A program made the translations under genes and the position numbers. From contig JAYMTF010000087.1 of assembly GCA_036897485.1 (NCBI GenBank), forward strand, positions 1-55,885: 55,885 bases of DNA. The letters are read 5' to 3'. This stretch comes from Pelargonium nanum. Taxonomy: Eukaryota > Streptophyta > Magnoliopsida > Geraniales > Geraniaceae. Below are positions 1-10,620 of the stretch, piece after piece; the stretch's first letter is position 1; each line of letters starts with the position of its first letter. Below the pieces are notes generated by a model that was not told the origin of the DNA, made no database searches, and worked only from the letters and a program-made list of their open reading frames with translations.

Positions 1-67
1 ACATGTCATCCACATAAACAGTCTTATCACAAGCCTTGCATTTATCCAGAGTTCCTGTGAACGCCAT
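1..67 (-). CDS. LIM-domain protein (PLIM2/WLIM-like), first exon, partial
   Basis: Reading the minus strand from the ATG at 67-65 gives MAFTGTLDKCKACDKTVYVD, the start of a plant two-LIM-domain protein. The first zinc-binding pair is visible as C10-x2-C13. These proteins bind and bundle actin filaments; the MAFTGTLDKC start is closest in memory to pollen PLIM2 types, but WLIM paralogs are similar. Only 22 residues lie in the window and the rest is beyond the left edge. The gene has the same orientation as its right-hand neighbour, so its promoter must lie in 68-781. An apparent plus-strand frame over 36-242 is a shadow of this exon and its leader. Confidence 0.8.
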   Translation of the reverse strand, partial: MAFTGTLDKCKACDKTVYVDDM

Positions 68-781
68 TGATGGATCTTCAACACCCTTTTTTCACTTCTT
101 TTTTTCTTTTCCTGTTTTCTCAGCAAAATCAACTTTTTTGAAGATTAATACATCTTTAAAACCGAAAATGATTCGAAAGGGCCGTGATTCATATCAGGCG
201 CCTCAGACAAAATGTAATGAACATATTTTTGGCATTGTCTAAATAATACACTTTGCTATATTCAGATCATTGGAGATCCCAAATTTCATGACCATACTTG
301 GAAAATTCACCACCAAATGTTTTCTGTTAAATCCGACCCAAGTGGAGATAATCAAGCTACCTTCACTGACTTTTTCTCCTCTATTTTTTTCCTGCAAAAG
401 TTAATTAATATTACAGTCAGTTATGATTTGTAGGATTTATTAATGTAATACAAACAAATCTCATTTAATTTGACTTTTGCTTGACACAAACCTACAACTG
501 TTAAATCACCAAACACCTCAACTATCAATGATTTAGTTGAGTTGATTTTTTTTACGTAGCATCGACTCAATTGATTTTAATGTCACATTCGATATATTAA
601 TCAGCGTCAGTCAAATGAGAGAGAATAGAATTACAAAAAAGAGGCATGGATTCTGAATTGTATTATCTAATTAATCTTCAAATGTAGTTTGAGAATATTT
701 AGATACATATATAAACATTTCAATATTGCAGATTGCTGCAGAGTATTACTCTCCATAAGAGCTTAGAGTTGGAGGCAACCG
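68..781. other. Intergenic: LIM leader/promoter and 3' flank of AtuA-like gene
   Basis: AT-rich sequence with no coding signal. It should hold the 5' UTR and promoter of the LIM gene (minus strand, start at 67) and the 3' UTR of the AtuA-like gene (stop at 782). An AG acceptor-like site shortly upstream of the LIM ATG would allow a leader intron, but I cannot fix it. No convincing repeat was seen. Confidence 0.5.
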
Positions 782-3700
782 TCATGGAGGCAACGTAACT
801 TGCTGGCACAATACGAGATCTGATATGGTCTTTCCGTGCCGGTCAATTCTCCGAGAGCAGTTGACACCACCATCGAGAATGTTCCGGACAACGATGTTCA
901 AAGAATGAATTCCCTTGACTTCATAGATTTCCACCTTAACATGTTCATCGACCCATTTGTCTCTCTGATCGATGGCATCCGAGTTGGGAAAAGAAGAGGT
1001 ATTCAGAAGAGTTGAGACTACTTCCTTCACCCACTGGGATGTGATGATCAACTTCAACCTCTCGATGTCGGATGGGAAATGTGGGATGATGGAAAAATTC
1101 AAGTCATTTCCTTTGTCTCCAGTCCTGCTATGTGCTACGTTATAGAGTGGAATCTTCTGACCAGCTGGTGCAGGTGAATGACCGATGTCTGACTGGAAAT
1201 CGTCCATATGTTCTTGGGTGATAGGTGGTGAGCTTGATTCGCAGGGCTCCGTTTTATCTGTAAGATAAGTTTCTAGCTCAATTACGTCTGTTACCTTGGT
1301 ATGCCTCACTCTGGTCCTCCAGAAAATGTGTTCCCGTGCAACCTAATTAATTAGACAAGCAACTGTTTTACGCTCTTTCCTGTGATGAGTGATGTGAGTA
1401 ATATAATTACTGAAATAATCTAACAAAGTAATATGATCTCAACAACAAAAAATCAGTTCAGGACACTCTTTCCTGTGATGACTTGGGAACTTTTGAAAGA
1501 AAGCACAAGTCATTATCTTCAGAACCTTAAAGCAAAATGATGCTTTAAATGTGAAGAAAATTGTTTTAAAAGAAACAAGCATGGAAGAGGGTTAAATGAG
1601 AATTACCAGTTTTTTCCCAAGAATAATCTCCTTCTTGTGTCCAGTGCTGCATTTAGCAAACATTTAAGGATCATGATCACGAGGACAAAAAACGAAGAAA
1701 AGTACAGAAATGGATGAATCGATAAAAGAGGGATAAACAAACACCAAGAACTGACAAGAGGATAGACCTAAACAGGACCTTTATTGCTTTGTAAAAATGA
1801 CACAGTCAGTCCTTCGGCAACATGCTCTCGAATATGAATAACAAAGAGAGATAATAGAGAAGTCACCTGATACCACCACCTCCAGCAGGTCCATTAGTGT
1901 ATAAAGCAGTAAACTCTCTTACAAATTGGACTGCATGCTCCTTATGCTCAAATAGTCCATCCATGTGTAGCCTAATATCTCCGGTAGCTTTCCCATTTGA
2001 TGTGTCAATGTTGGTTGTCTTCAGGCTATCAAGTCCAATAATATAAGAAACAATTCGATCATTGAGACCAGGAAGTACTTCTTCCATCCATGATCTAACC
2101 TAAAATTGCAAATCACAAATTAATTGGGGGACGAAGTTGATCTCAAGTAACTCAATGCATAAAGTAATCTATTCATACAATGGTACCACTCAAGTGGCCG
2201 ACCTTTTAAAGAGTTACAAAACATCCAACTACCACTTGCATCCATATGATAACATTCATTACCACCTAATGAAACTAAGTGCCATAAATTTAAAGGCTTT
2301 AAGTTCATCATGTACCAGAAATTCAGCAGCCTCTGCACGTTTAATACATTCATAACCACCATAGGATATCTCTCCCCATCCTTTCCATCCACAATCCTGA
2401 ACACTAGGAAACTCAAAATATCAGATATATTAAAAAGTCCAGTAGATTGCTTGCAAAGCCTCCTCATACCATATATATGGAAACAATGCATGTAAGATCA
2501 CCATGCAAGCTACTTATTGTTTTAGCAGTGTTATTGGTTTAGTTAGCATTTATTCTCAACAAGGTGGCTATCATGACACAATGGACATAAGACATTGACA
2601 TGACTACAGAACAACATTAACACAACAGTATTTTATACTTATAAACCCATACTAATATCCGCCATATACAGTTCTTCTTAGATTAATCTAACATAAACCA
2701 TTTTAATACAATCCTGAGTTTCTAGAACAGGAGTTGGTTGAATCAGATAATTATGCAGCTCATGCATTAGTTGCCTACTTATTAATAACTGGAACCACTT
2801 GCATTATCACATTAAAATTTTAGCCACTTGAGAAAAACATCAAAATACCAAAGCCTCCTCCCAGATTTACTTTTACACATAAGCTAGTATGAGTGCAAGG
2901 ACGTGTGACAAGTAATTTCAGTTACATGTCAACAATAGATGGAATAATTTTAGCTCAAAAGTGACACATCTGAAACATGCAAAAATAACTCGTTCACTTT
3001 TGGTTTGTATTGCACATTATAAACTTAAAATAAAGTATAGAGTAATTTACCTCTGCAACTAACTGCAAAAGTTTATCAGGTACTGGTTTTGTAGATGGTC
3101 TTGCTCCAGTACATAGGACTTTACTACTTGATAATGACTGGAATGAAACATCCCTAACATCAATTACCTAGTTAAGGAAAAGAGAAGGTTTTAGTATGCG
3201 TAAAATTTGTCCCTAAGTTTATTTCCCATGACACGTTTAAATGTCACTGAACTAACTAACCACATCAGGGGTAACATAAGCTCCTGGATCCCCAATTTCG
3301 TAGAGAAGCTGTTCAGCACATGTACTTATATTTAAAATCCCACCGGTACCATCTGCCTTTGCAACATGTACTTGTCCATCAAAACTAATTTCAGCAAAAG
3401 GAAGTGATAAATCTAACAGTTGTGGCAAAGGCATGTCTCGATATTTATCTCCTATAGTAAGAAATAAACATTACAGTTTAATCATCAATAAGAAGTCTGA
3501 CGAACATATACAAAAATTGAACAATAATTACACATCTATATTGGTGATTTTCAAAGTAAAAGAGTAGATTTAGTCAGAGCTGAAACAGCCATGCACCTGG
3601 ATGCATGAAGTATCCTCCTGTTAGTTGACAACCACACTCTAAGAGGTGTCCGGCTAGACAACCTTGGGCTAACACGTTTAGGTCATCCCAATTCCAACCT

Positions 3701-5147
3701 AGTTCAAATATCTGTTAATTACAAAGGAAATATCATTTTCTAGAAGGTTGAAAAACAATGTGAATAGCAAGACCAAACCAGAGGAACATATCTTTCCATG
3801 ATGCCATGCAAAAACAGAACATGTAGGCCAGAAAGAAATAGACAAATAAAAATAAGTCTTACCATTGGACCTAAGAATAGGGCAGCATCGGCAACTCGTG
3901 AAGTAATGACAACATTTGGCTGGTACTTTTCAAGACATTCAACAATAAGAGCTGCTCCCAAATATGTGGCAGCACCCTTCACAATTGAAGCAAAAAGATA
4001 AGCCCAATCTTACAAGCAAAAAAGGAAAGTAAAGAAAGGGCAAAAAGTCCAAGTATCGTGAGCAGCAAATGTGCATATCCATCATGCTACTTTAGCAGCA
4101 ATTATCACTTAAATGTTTTATAAATGTATCATGCATGCTGCATCGGCGAGATACATGATGAAAACAACAATTTGCTGATGCCTGACAGTATGTAAATGCA
4201 TGTTTACACGCTACTTACATCGTTCGTGATATTTGATTTCTCAGGTGAGGATTCTGACCCTGAACAAGTAAACAAAATAGAAATGATAGTGCAGTGAGAT
4301 TTCTAGTCCCTATAAGAATGAAAGCAAATTCCAAGATTGTATACAACTCCTAATTCAAATATTTCAACAGCCTCAATCAAACTGAAACCCTTGTCATACT
4401 TTATACAACCTAAAACCGGGTAAGTTTGAGTTTACCCAGTTTCGATTCAGCAACCTCATGAGCCACAGCAACTGAAACATTAAGCCCCAAGCTCCTGGCA
4501 ACTTCCAAAACTTTTTCCTGAGCGCCAATTGGGTCCACTTTACACACAAAATCAACAAGACAGCTACATCAAGATTAAAAAGGAATTTGCACATTGCAAG
4601 AACTTGGGACAACTAATTGATACAGGTATAAAGAATATATTTACACACATATATATATAAGCTGGGTTTCATACTTGCTCCCATGTTGGTAATAATGCAA
4701 GTCCCTCTCTCAACAGCCAGAGGCAAAAGCAAAATCATCCAATCCGAAACTGCACCAAACGATTAACATATGATAAATTAATAAAAAGAACACAATAAGG
4801 ATCATCAATATACAGGAATGAATTAGTCAAATTACGCATACTTCGAGAATCGTAGCCGTCGGAACCAGAAACCATAGCCTGGTACCGATCGGCGAGGGTT
4901 CGCTCCGCAAGGCATTCAAGGACCAAATAATTGAGCTGTTTCACTCTCTTCATCAGCTTCAGAGCTGCCACTGGGCGGTCGCCGCCGAATCCAGCTCCGC
5001 AACCGACGTACACCTTGTCGCGCCGCCTCCGGGGATTCGGTCTCTGCGATTCATCGCCGATAAGGACTGATCTGTAATAATTAACATAGAAATCGAAACT
5101 AAATGAAGGCTCACCAATTTGATCACACAATTATGAAGCTCCTCCAT
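782..5147 (-). CDS. AtuA/DUF1446 (acyclic terpene utilisation-like) two-domain protein
   Basis: Thirteen exons on the minus strand, all GT-AG: 5147-5115, 5043-4842, 4749-4675, 4537-4436, 4259-4219, 3976-3863, 3711-3597, 3451-3261, 3167-3051, 2396-2316, 2099-1867, 1646-1607 and 1342-782. They sum to 1905 nt, or 634 residues. The glycine-rich N-terminal signature GCGAGFGGDRP lies at about residues 25-35. The long AtuA/DUF1446 domain runs to about residue 440, and the second AtuA-like C-terminal domain (with HSRTGDKGND) fills the last exon. The start is the only ATG in frame before MEELHNCVIKL; a TAG closes the frame upstream. In Pseudomonas, AtuA belongs to the citronellol/geraniol degradation operon, but the family has no firmly assigned reaction. 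From memory the plant homologs are uncharacterised. No signal peptide or membrane segment is visible, so it is probably soluble. Family assignment is firm; function is open. Confidence 0.88.
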
Positions 5148-5352
5148 ATCTGGCTCTGGCTCTGCCAATGATTCTTCAAAAATGGAAGGAGTTGCTGATA
5201 ATTCTTGGAACTAGAGAATCACTAATTTCTTCTTCTTTTCTCATCTGATGTAACTCTGTGATTAGCTGCATGGAAGTCAAAGTTACTGAGAGGTAGGAGT
5301 ATTACTGTATTTGTATCAGTACATAGAGAATAAGGAATCTACACTAAAAAAA

Positions 5353-5509
5353 ATTGGTTTAGTGTAAGCTAAGCCAATGAGAGTTTGTTATCACATTAAA
5401 ATATTTATTTATCCAGCTAAGTGAATTTGTGAAAACGGAGCGACCCGCTAAATCCAAGCATATTAAATGAGGTGTTATAATCTCATTGGTGGATTAGCCT
5501 AAACCAAAT
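5353..5509. mobile_element. MITE-like inverted-repeat element
   Basis: The ends are imperfect inverted repeats of about 45 bp. The left arm starts attggtttagtg and carries ccaatgagag. The reverse complement of the right arm starts atttggtttaggc and carries ccaatgagat. The total length of about 157 bp, AT-richness and lack of coding fit a MITE. No clear target duplication is visible in the A-rich flanks, so the superfamily is undetermined. It lies about 200 bp upstream of the AtuA-like start codon. Confidence 0.5.
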
Positions 5510-5789
5510 AATTCTTAACTTAAGATCTCAATCCCTACGATATAAGGGCATAAAAGAAATATATTTAAATGGAAGCTCCATTCTAAAATAATGTTAGTTT
5601 TAATTTGTTGCATGTAAAAAAAATCGGGTTTAATGTTTCAATATCTTTTGGACTTGTATGTGTTACAGAGTTTCTTTTTTTTATAAGTTTAGTTTAATGA
5701 GATTACATTTTATTTCTCTCCTATAAACCGTATGGTGAAATTATCTCACTCTAGAAAAAGTTATAACTCTTAAGAACCGCATATTTTAC

Positions 5790-5935
5790 CTTCTCATTAA
5801 GTGACACGTGTAATATTGTCGAGGACTCAGGTTCGAGACCCCTCATAAGCGTAGTATAGGACTATAATATATGTATGAGTGTGGAGTTCTCTAACTAAGT
5901 AAATTGTCAAAAAAGAAAAAAGAAACTAAAAGATA
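5790..5935 (+). mobile_element. Possible SINE relic (B-box-like motif and A-rich end)
   Basis: The motif ggttcgagacc at 5830-5840 matches the core of a Pol III B box. The segment ends in an A-rich run near 5910-5930, as tRNA-derived SINEs do. No convincing A box or target duplication is visible, so this is tentative. Confidence 0.3.
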
Positions 5936-8043
5936 ACATTCATTTTGTTACACTATTTTGTACCTTTGAAGATTTAAGGTTGTTAGATAATTTTAGTGCT
6001 TTTTGTTAGGAGAATTTTTAAATTATTGCAACTCTTGTTTATGGTGATGGACTGATGGTTGGTAAACATTGGTGTTGCACTGTGAAATCGTCGTACGACA
6101 CAAAAAATTATTGGAGGTCTTCAAAGTTAAAATTGTCGGAGTCGATGATAACAATTAGAATGCAAAAAACTTTGAAAATTCATGTTAGGGTAAAAGCTCA
6201 ATATGGGGTCTATACTATTATGAATGAACCAATTTTGTCTATGAACTTTATAATGAACGACTTTGATCCTATACTATCATTTTATTTGATAAGATGAATG
6301 CTCAGAAGTCAAAAACGTATGTAAGATCAAACTATACGAACATATATGATGATTTATAATTCGTGTTTGATCTTATATATCAAGGACAAACATACTATAT
6401 CACGTATTACGCATTCATCAAGGATTAGTATTAGTTTGTCACACAAGTTTCACAATTTGAGGACACTACTGTATTGCTATATGTCACTTAGTGTTTGTGC
6501 TTATTTGACAACACTACCAACTTTGTGAGATCCTATAAGGTCTCGCTCAAATATTTTAATGTATAAGAAATTTTCTACACACAAATGAAATTTTCTTTCT
6601 ACCAAAAAAAATGAAATTTTCTAGAGTTATTTGAGAAAATAAAAGGAAAGAAAATGAATTCATTCAAGCGAGATTATTATTTTTGGCAACTTGAAGAGTA
6701 GTTCACGTTTTTGACATTCTTAAGGATCTTTGATGGAATTTGAGTCATACCTTTTTCTTTATTAGCAAGCGTAACAAAGTTTGAGTCTCACCTAAAGATT
6801 TGTAAAAGTTTTCTAAAGCTTTCTATAACGAGTTTGGTCATGAAAATTGAAGTTTATTTGGGCATTGAGTCTTTACCTTACATGTGAATGTTTCTTATTT
6901 TCATTTGGAGTTGTAAACTCTTCTAATTATTAAACAAGAGTTATTTTTAACGCCCTCATGAACGAAATTGAAAGTATTTTTTTAGCCATTATGGGTTGGA
7001 GAAGATTTTCAGGTCACTTGCAGGGATTAAATTATTAACTCTACACAAACATAAAAGTGTGTAAAACCATAATTGAAAGCTAGCAATTTAGTGTTCGAAT
7101 TTTATGTAGTTTCTTTTTTATTGATTGTCTTTTAAGAGATACGCAGAACTCGGGTGGAATACTATAGAGGTAGCACTTTTTTGAGAATCATGAAAGTGAT
7201 TCAAGTTCTGGTATCTCACACACTTCAATATCTAATTATCGAGATCAATGCGCTCTGTGTCGTTCGTGTTTTGCAAGTACAAAGGGGGTAGTTTTCGGCT
7301 TTTGGTTAAGTTATTAAGGTTATCTTAGTTTGTGAGATGATATTATAATAACATATTTTTAGTCTCATATTGTGCACTAGGTTGCCCTTGTGTTAGCAAG
7401 ACTCTTAAGTTGTTAGTTGGTAGGAAATGTGAATGTTAGGAGTAATTGAGGCTAAAATGCAAAATTCGGAATGCGATCTCTCAGAAGTTGGGGAGGATAT
7501 ATTGTGGCAGGTAGATGAAGATGGTATGATTAAAACGAGTTGTTTGTGTTAGAGAATTTAGAGAAGTATGAATGAAAAAAAGTTTGGTCTCTTGAGTCGT
7601 CGCCAATTTCGGGTATCATTAGAATGAGAGATGATATTCGGACCCAATGACTAAAGATGAGAAAGGGTCAGGTAGCGGCCAACCCAACTTCGGGAGACCA
7701 CCATTGGTGTGTGGCGGAGGCCGACGACGTCCGTGCTAAAGATAAATTGTGATACAACCATTTTCGAGATGGATACGAAGTTTAGAGCTGATTGGATGGC
7801 GAAGGACTGAGATGATAATCTCATATGATCCCATTCAAAGGTGGCGGCGGAGTCGCCAATTTCACGAGAGGATGAGGCCATGCTGGTTAGAGCAACAATA
7901 TGCAAAGGTAAGGAAAATTATCGATGAAAGTTAATTATCTAGACTAATATGATCTAAGTTGTCCAAACTTTACAAGTTCAAGAGGCCAATCTCTCAGCGT
8001 CTTGTCAGGTTATTGAGGGAATACCTTAGTTTGTGTAATGATT

Positions 8044-8150
8044 ATGAAAACATTTGTTTTTCCTTTTTTCACACACCACCATCCCCACAAAGTTGTGATG
8101 AAAACATTTGCTTTTCCTTTTCTACACACAACCATTCCCACAAAGTTGTG
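8044..8150 (+). repeat. Tandem duplication, two copies of about 54 bp
   Basis: Copy 1 (8044-8097) and copy 2 (8098-8150) both begin atgaaaacatttg and end cccacaaagttgtg, with a few substitutions and a 1-bp length difference. They are adjacent and in the same orientation. The array ends about 34 bp before the LINE target duplication. No function is apparent. Confidence 0.85.
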
Positions 8151-8183
8151 TTGTTCATTTTTTTATCAGTTGAACTATATATT

Positions 8184-8196
8184 AAATGGTAACTCT
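8184..8196 (+). repeat. LINE target-site duplication, left copy
   Basis: The 13-bp sequence aaatggtaactct is identical to 14748-14760. The first three bases of the right copy merge with the poly(A) tail, so the true duplication is 10-13 bp. Confidence 0.9.
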
Positions 8197-8259
8197 AAGA
8201 GAGTCCCAAATGAAACAGGAGAGAGAGAGTGGTAGAGAGAGAGAGTCCCTAGGGCTGTA

Positions 8260-10620
8260 ATGACCGCCGGGTCATTGCCGGCTCTGCCGGCCCCAGTGGA
8301 GGCTATGGCTGTTTCCTCGCCGGAGGTGCCTCTTCAAACCTTACCGGAACCTGTGTCTTCTCCTTTACCTTTATCTTCTTTTGTGGATGTTGTTAAGGGG
8401 TCTGCTATAGAAGAAGTTTATGATATTATTTCACCAAGTTGTCTTCTCCAGAATGGAGAGTTTGGTGAATGTGAAATTGCTAAAGATGGGGAATCTTTGA
8501 CTTGTTCCTCATCTGTGATTATTGATCCTGCTCTTCTTATAGCAGCAAGAAAAAAATGGGAAACTGCTGTTATTATCAGAATTCCAAGAAGGACGCTGGC
8601 CTATTCGTATCTCAAAATCAAGCTAATTGAGATATGGAAAGTCCAGGGATCCTTGGAATTGGTCAATATTGGGGATGGTTTTTTCACCGTCAGATTTGGC
8701 AAGGCTGATGAGTTTAATCGTGCTATCCATGGAGGTCCCTGGTTCATTGGCCCATCCTTTATTCATGTGAGGGTTTGGGAACCAAACTTTAGTGCCTCTC
8801 CGGCTAAATTTGGGGATTGCACAGCGGTTTGGATCCAACTTCCCAGACTCCCTCTGGAGTACTATGACAAGGAAATTCTCAGAACTATAGGTGGAGCTCT
8901 TGGAATGGTTCTTAAACTGGATGCTAAGACTGATTCTAGTGAGAGAGGTAGTTATGCTAGGATGTGCATTCAAGTGAATCTCACTCGGAAGTTAGCATCA
9001 GAAATAAAAATTGGTTCCTTTTCTCAGAGTATCATTTATGAAGGCATTGAAATCTGTCCTACTTGCTGTAGAGGTGGGCACACATTTTTTGAGTGTGATG
9101 AGCTTCGATCTGAGCAATATTTAAAGAGTTCCGCTCTTGAAGAATCTAACAAGGTTGTGATTGCTAACAAGGAAGTTATTGCTGAGAAAGAGGTGGTTGA
9201 AGAAGTTAATATTCTTGAAAAGAAGAATAGTCTTGTTCCTGCTGCTGGTAAAGTAGTGATTCCTGTGGGTTCTTCTGTTGTTGGTCCTTCTTCATCGAAT
9301 CAGATTCCCTTCAAAGTATTGGAAAAGAATCAGATTCCTGATGAGACTTGGCATTTGGTTAAAGGGAAAAAAAGAAGAGAGGCTCAGGTCCGTGACCGGA
9401 GTAAATCTGCAAATCGCTCAGGCCACCACCAGGGACGGTGGCACGCGTCTAGGGAGAAGCAGAGATCAGACAGTAGGGGTCAGACTAGTGCAGGTCGTAG
9501 GTCGTCTTCAAATCCGTTGGGCGGGAGTTTTGAGCGGCAATTTGATTTTCGTAGAGGCCGTGGGCCTCTTGGGCCTTTTTATCGTGGGCCGTTTGGTAAT
9601 CGGGCTGGTCGTCTGGGCAATTTTAATGGGTCGGTTGCTAAGAGTAGTAACTCTACTGGAAACACCTGTCCTGTTAATGAGAAGCATGTTAAATTGACGT
9701 GTCGAGATGCTGGTTTGCCACAACCTTCTTCTAAATCTGTTGGTCCTGTTTCTCGTTCAGTTCCTTCTATTCCTCTTCCTACACCCTCAGCTCTCAGTCT
9801 TCCGTCCTCTCCTACCCATGGAGCCCGGCCAGACGTCGACGGGATCAGTGCAGAATCCATCAAGTTGGGTCTTGGTTTGCCTGGAAACTCAATGGTACCT
9901 TCCAGCTTCCCTTCCGGAGGATCAAGTACAGGGGCTAATCAGCTTGCATCCTCCTCCAGGTGTGAACTTAGAGGAGAATCAAGTGGGGTGGCTAGTCTTC
10001 AGCCGGTGCTTTTGCTCAATGTGGGCTTGTGTGAAGTCCAACAGGGAGGGGGAGTGGTTAGCAGCGTTTCACAGGTTTGCGATTCGTTGGTTCCTGACAT
10101 CGGAGTTATACGGTGTGATGGAGGAAATGTCAAAAGGGGTATTTTTAATGAGAAGATTTTGGGATGTTCATCTTGCTCACGAAGTGGTCAAACTCCTTGC
10201 ATTTGTGGACCCATTCCCGGTGGTAAGCAGCAGGCCCTCTATACTTCTGGAGCCTCTGACTGTAGTTCTCCCGGTACCGCTACAGGAGACATTTCAGACA
10301 AACTCATCCCTAGCTCTGACTGTCAAGTACTCGGACGAGACGTTTTGCTTGGTGCAGGAGAATTGGAAGGGTCAAGACTTGAAGTTGGATCTGCAGATGA
10401 TCGATCTAACGCGACCAGTCCGCGTTTACGGGACATTCTCAAGGAAGCGCGAAGTGCAACAAGGGGAGTACGTGCTCCTGATCAGCCCAGAAGGAAAAAC
10501 CAGAAAAAGCAAAAGGCTATTGGGAAGAGAGGAAAGTCTGGTGATTTGGAACAATGTGAAGGAAAGGCAGGATCCCAATCAATCGCAGTTTTTAATGAAT
10601 CTTCTTCATTGGAATGTTAG
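8260..10620 (+). CDS. LINE ORF1: DUF4283 / zinc-knuckle RNA-binding protein
   Basis: This 786-residue protein is the nucleic-acid-binding ORF1p of plant L1 LINEs, thought to coat the element RNA. A DUF4283 domain spans about residues 90-240, with the hallmark GGPWFIG near residue 165. A CCHC zinc knuckle follows at C266, in the form CPTCCRGGHTFFEC (C-x2-C-x4-H-x4-C). After that comes a basic, Arg/Ser/Gly-rich and probably disordered half, with RGRGPLGPFYRGPFGNRAGR at about 440-460. The first ATG (8260) is used. ORF1 ends 26 nt inside ORF2, which is in the +1 frame relative to it. Confidence 0.9.
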   Translation: MTAGSLPALPAPVEAMAVSSPEVPLQTLPEPVSSPLPLSSFVDVVKGSAIEEVYDIISPSCLLQNGEFGECEIAKDGESLTCSSSVIIDPALLIAARKKWETAVIIRIPRRTLAYSYLKIKLIEIWKVQGSLELVNIGDGFFTVRFGKADEFNRAIHGGPWFIGPSFIHVRVWEPNFSASPAKFGDCTAVWIQLPRLPLEYYDKEILRTIGGALGMVLKLDAKTDSSERGSYARMCIQVNLTRKLASEIKIGSFSQSIIYEGIEICPTCCRGGHTFFECDELRSEQYLKSSALEESNKVVIANKEVIAEKEVVEEVNILEKKNSLVPAAGKVVIPVGSSVVGPSSSNQIPFKVLEKNQIPDETWHLVKGKKRREAQVRDRSKSANRSGHHQGRWHASREKQRSDSRGQTSAGRRSSSNPLGGSFERQFDFRRGRGPLGPFYRGPFGNRAGRLGNFNGSVAKSSNSTGNTCPVNEKHVKLTCRDAGLPQPSSKSVGPVSRSVPSIPLPTPSALSLPSSPTHGARPDVDGISAESIKLGLGLPGNSMVPSSFPSGGSSTGANQLASSSRCELRGESSGVASLQPVLLLNVGLCEVQQGGGVVSSVSQVCDSLVPDIGVIRCDGGNVKRGIFNEKILGCSSCSRSGQTPCICGPIPGGKQQALYTSGASDCSSPGTATGDISDKLIPSSDCQVLGRDVLLGAGELEGSRLEVGSADDRSNATSPRLRDILKEARSATRGVRAPDQPRRKNQKKQKAIGKRGKSGDLEQCEGKAGSQSIAVFNESSSLEC

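Larger units (their letters stand above)
5148..8183. other. Intergenic spacer between AtuA-like gene and LINE
   Basis: About 3 kb of AT-rich DNA without a credible gene. It holds the promoter side of the AtuA-like gene (minus strand), a small inverted-repeat element at 5353-5509, a possible SINE relic around 5790-5935 and a tandem duplication at 8044-8150. Short frames at 6055-6297, 7651-7905 and 7959-8235 have no recognisable motifs and biased composition. I call none of them. Confidence 0.6.

Noticed and set aside
36-242. Plus-strand frame of 68 codons at the left edge
   Set aside because: It overlaps the minus-strand LIM first exon and its leader, and its translation is low-complexity.
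5115-5168. Alternative upstream start of the AtuA-like protein
   Set aside because: The longer frame begins at TTG and a TAG precedes it; the ATG at 5147 gives the expected MEEL start.
9707-10594. N-terminal extension of LINE ORF2
   Set aside because: The peptide is Leu-rich and unlike any LINE domain; endonuclease homology starts at the ATG at 10595.
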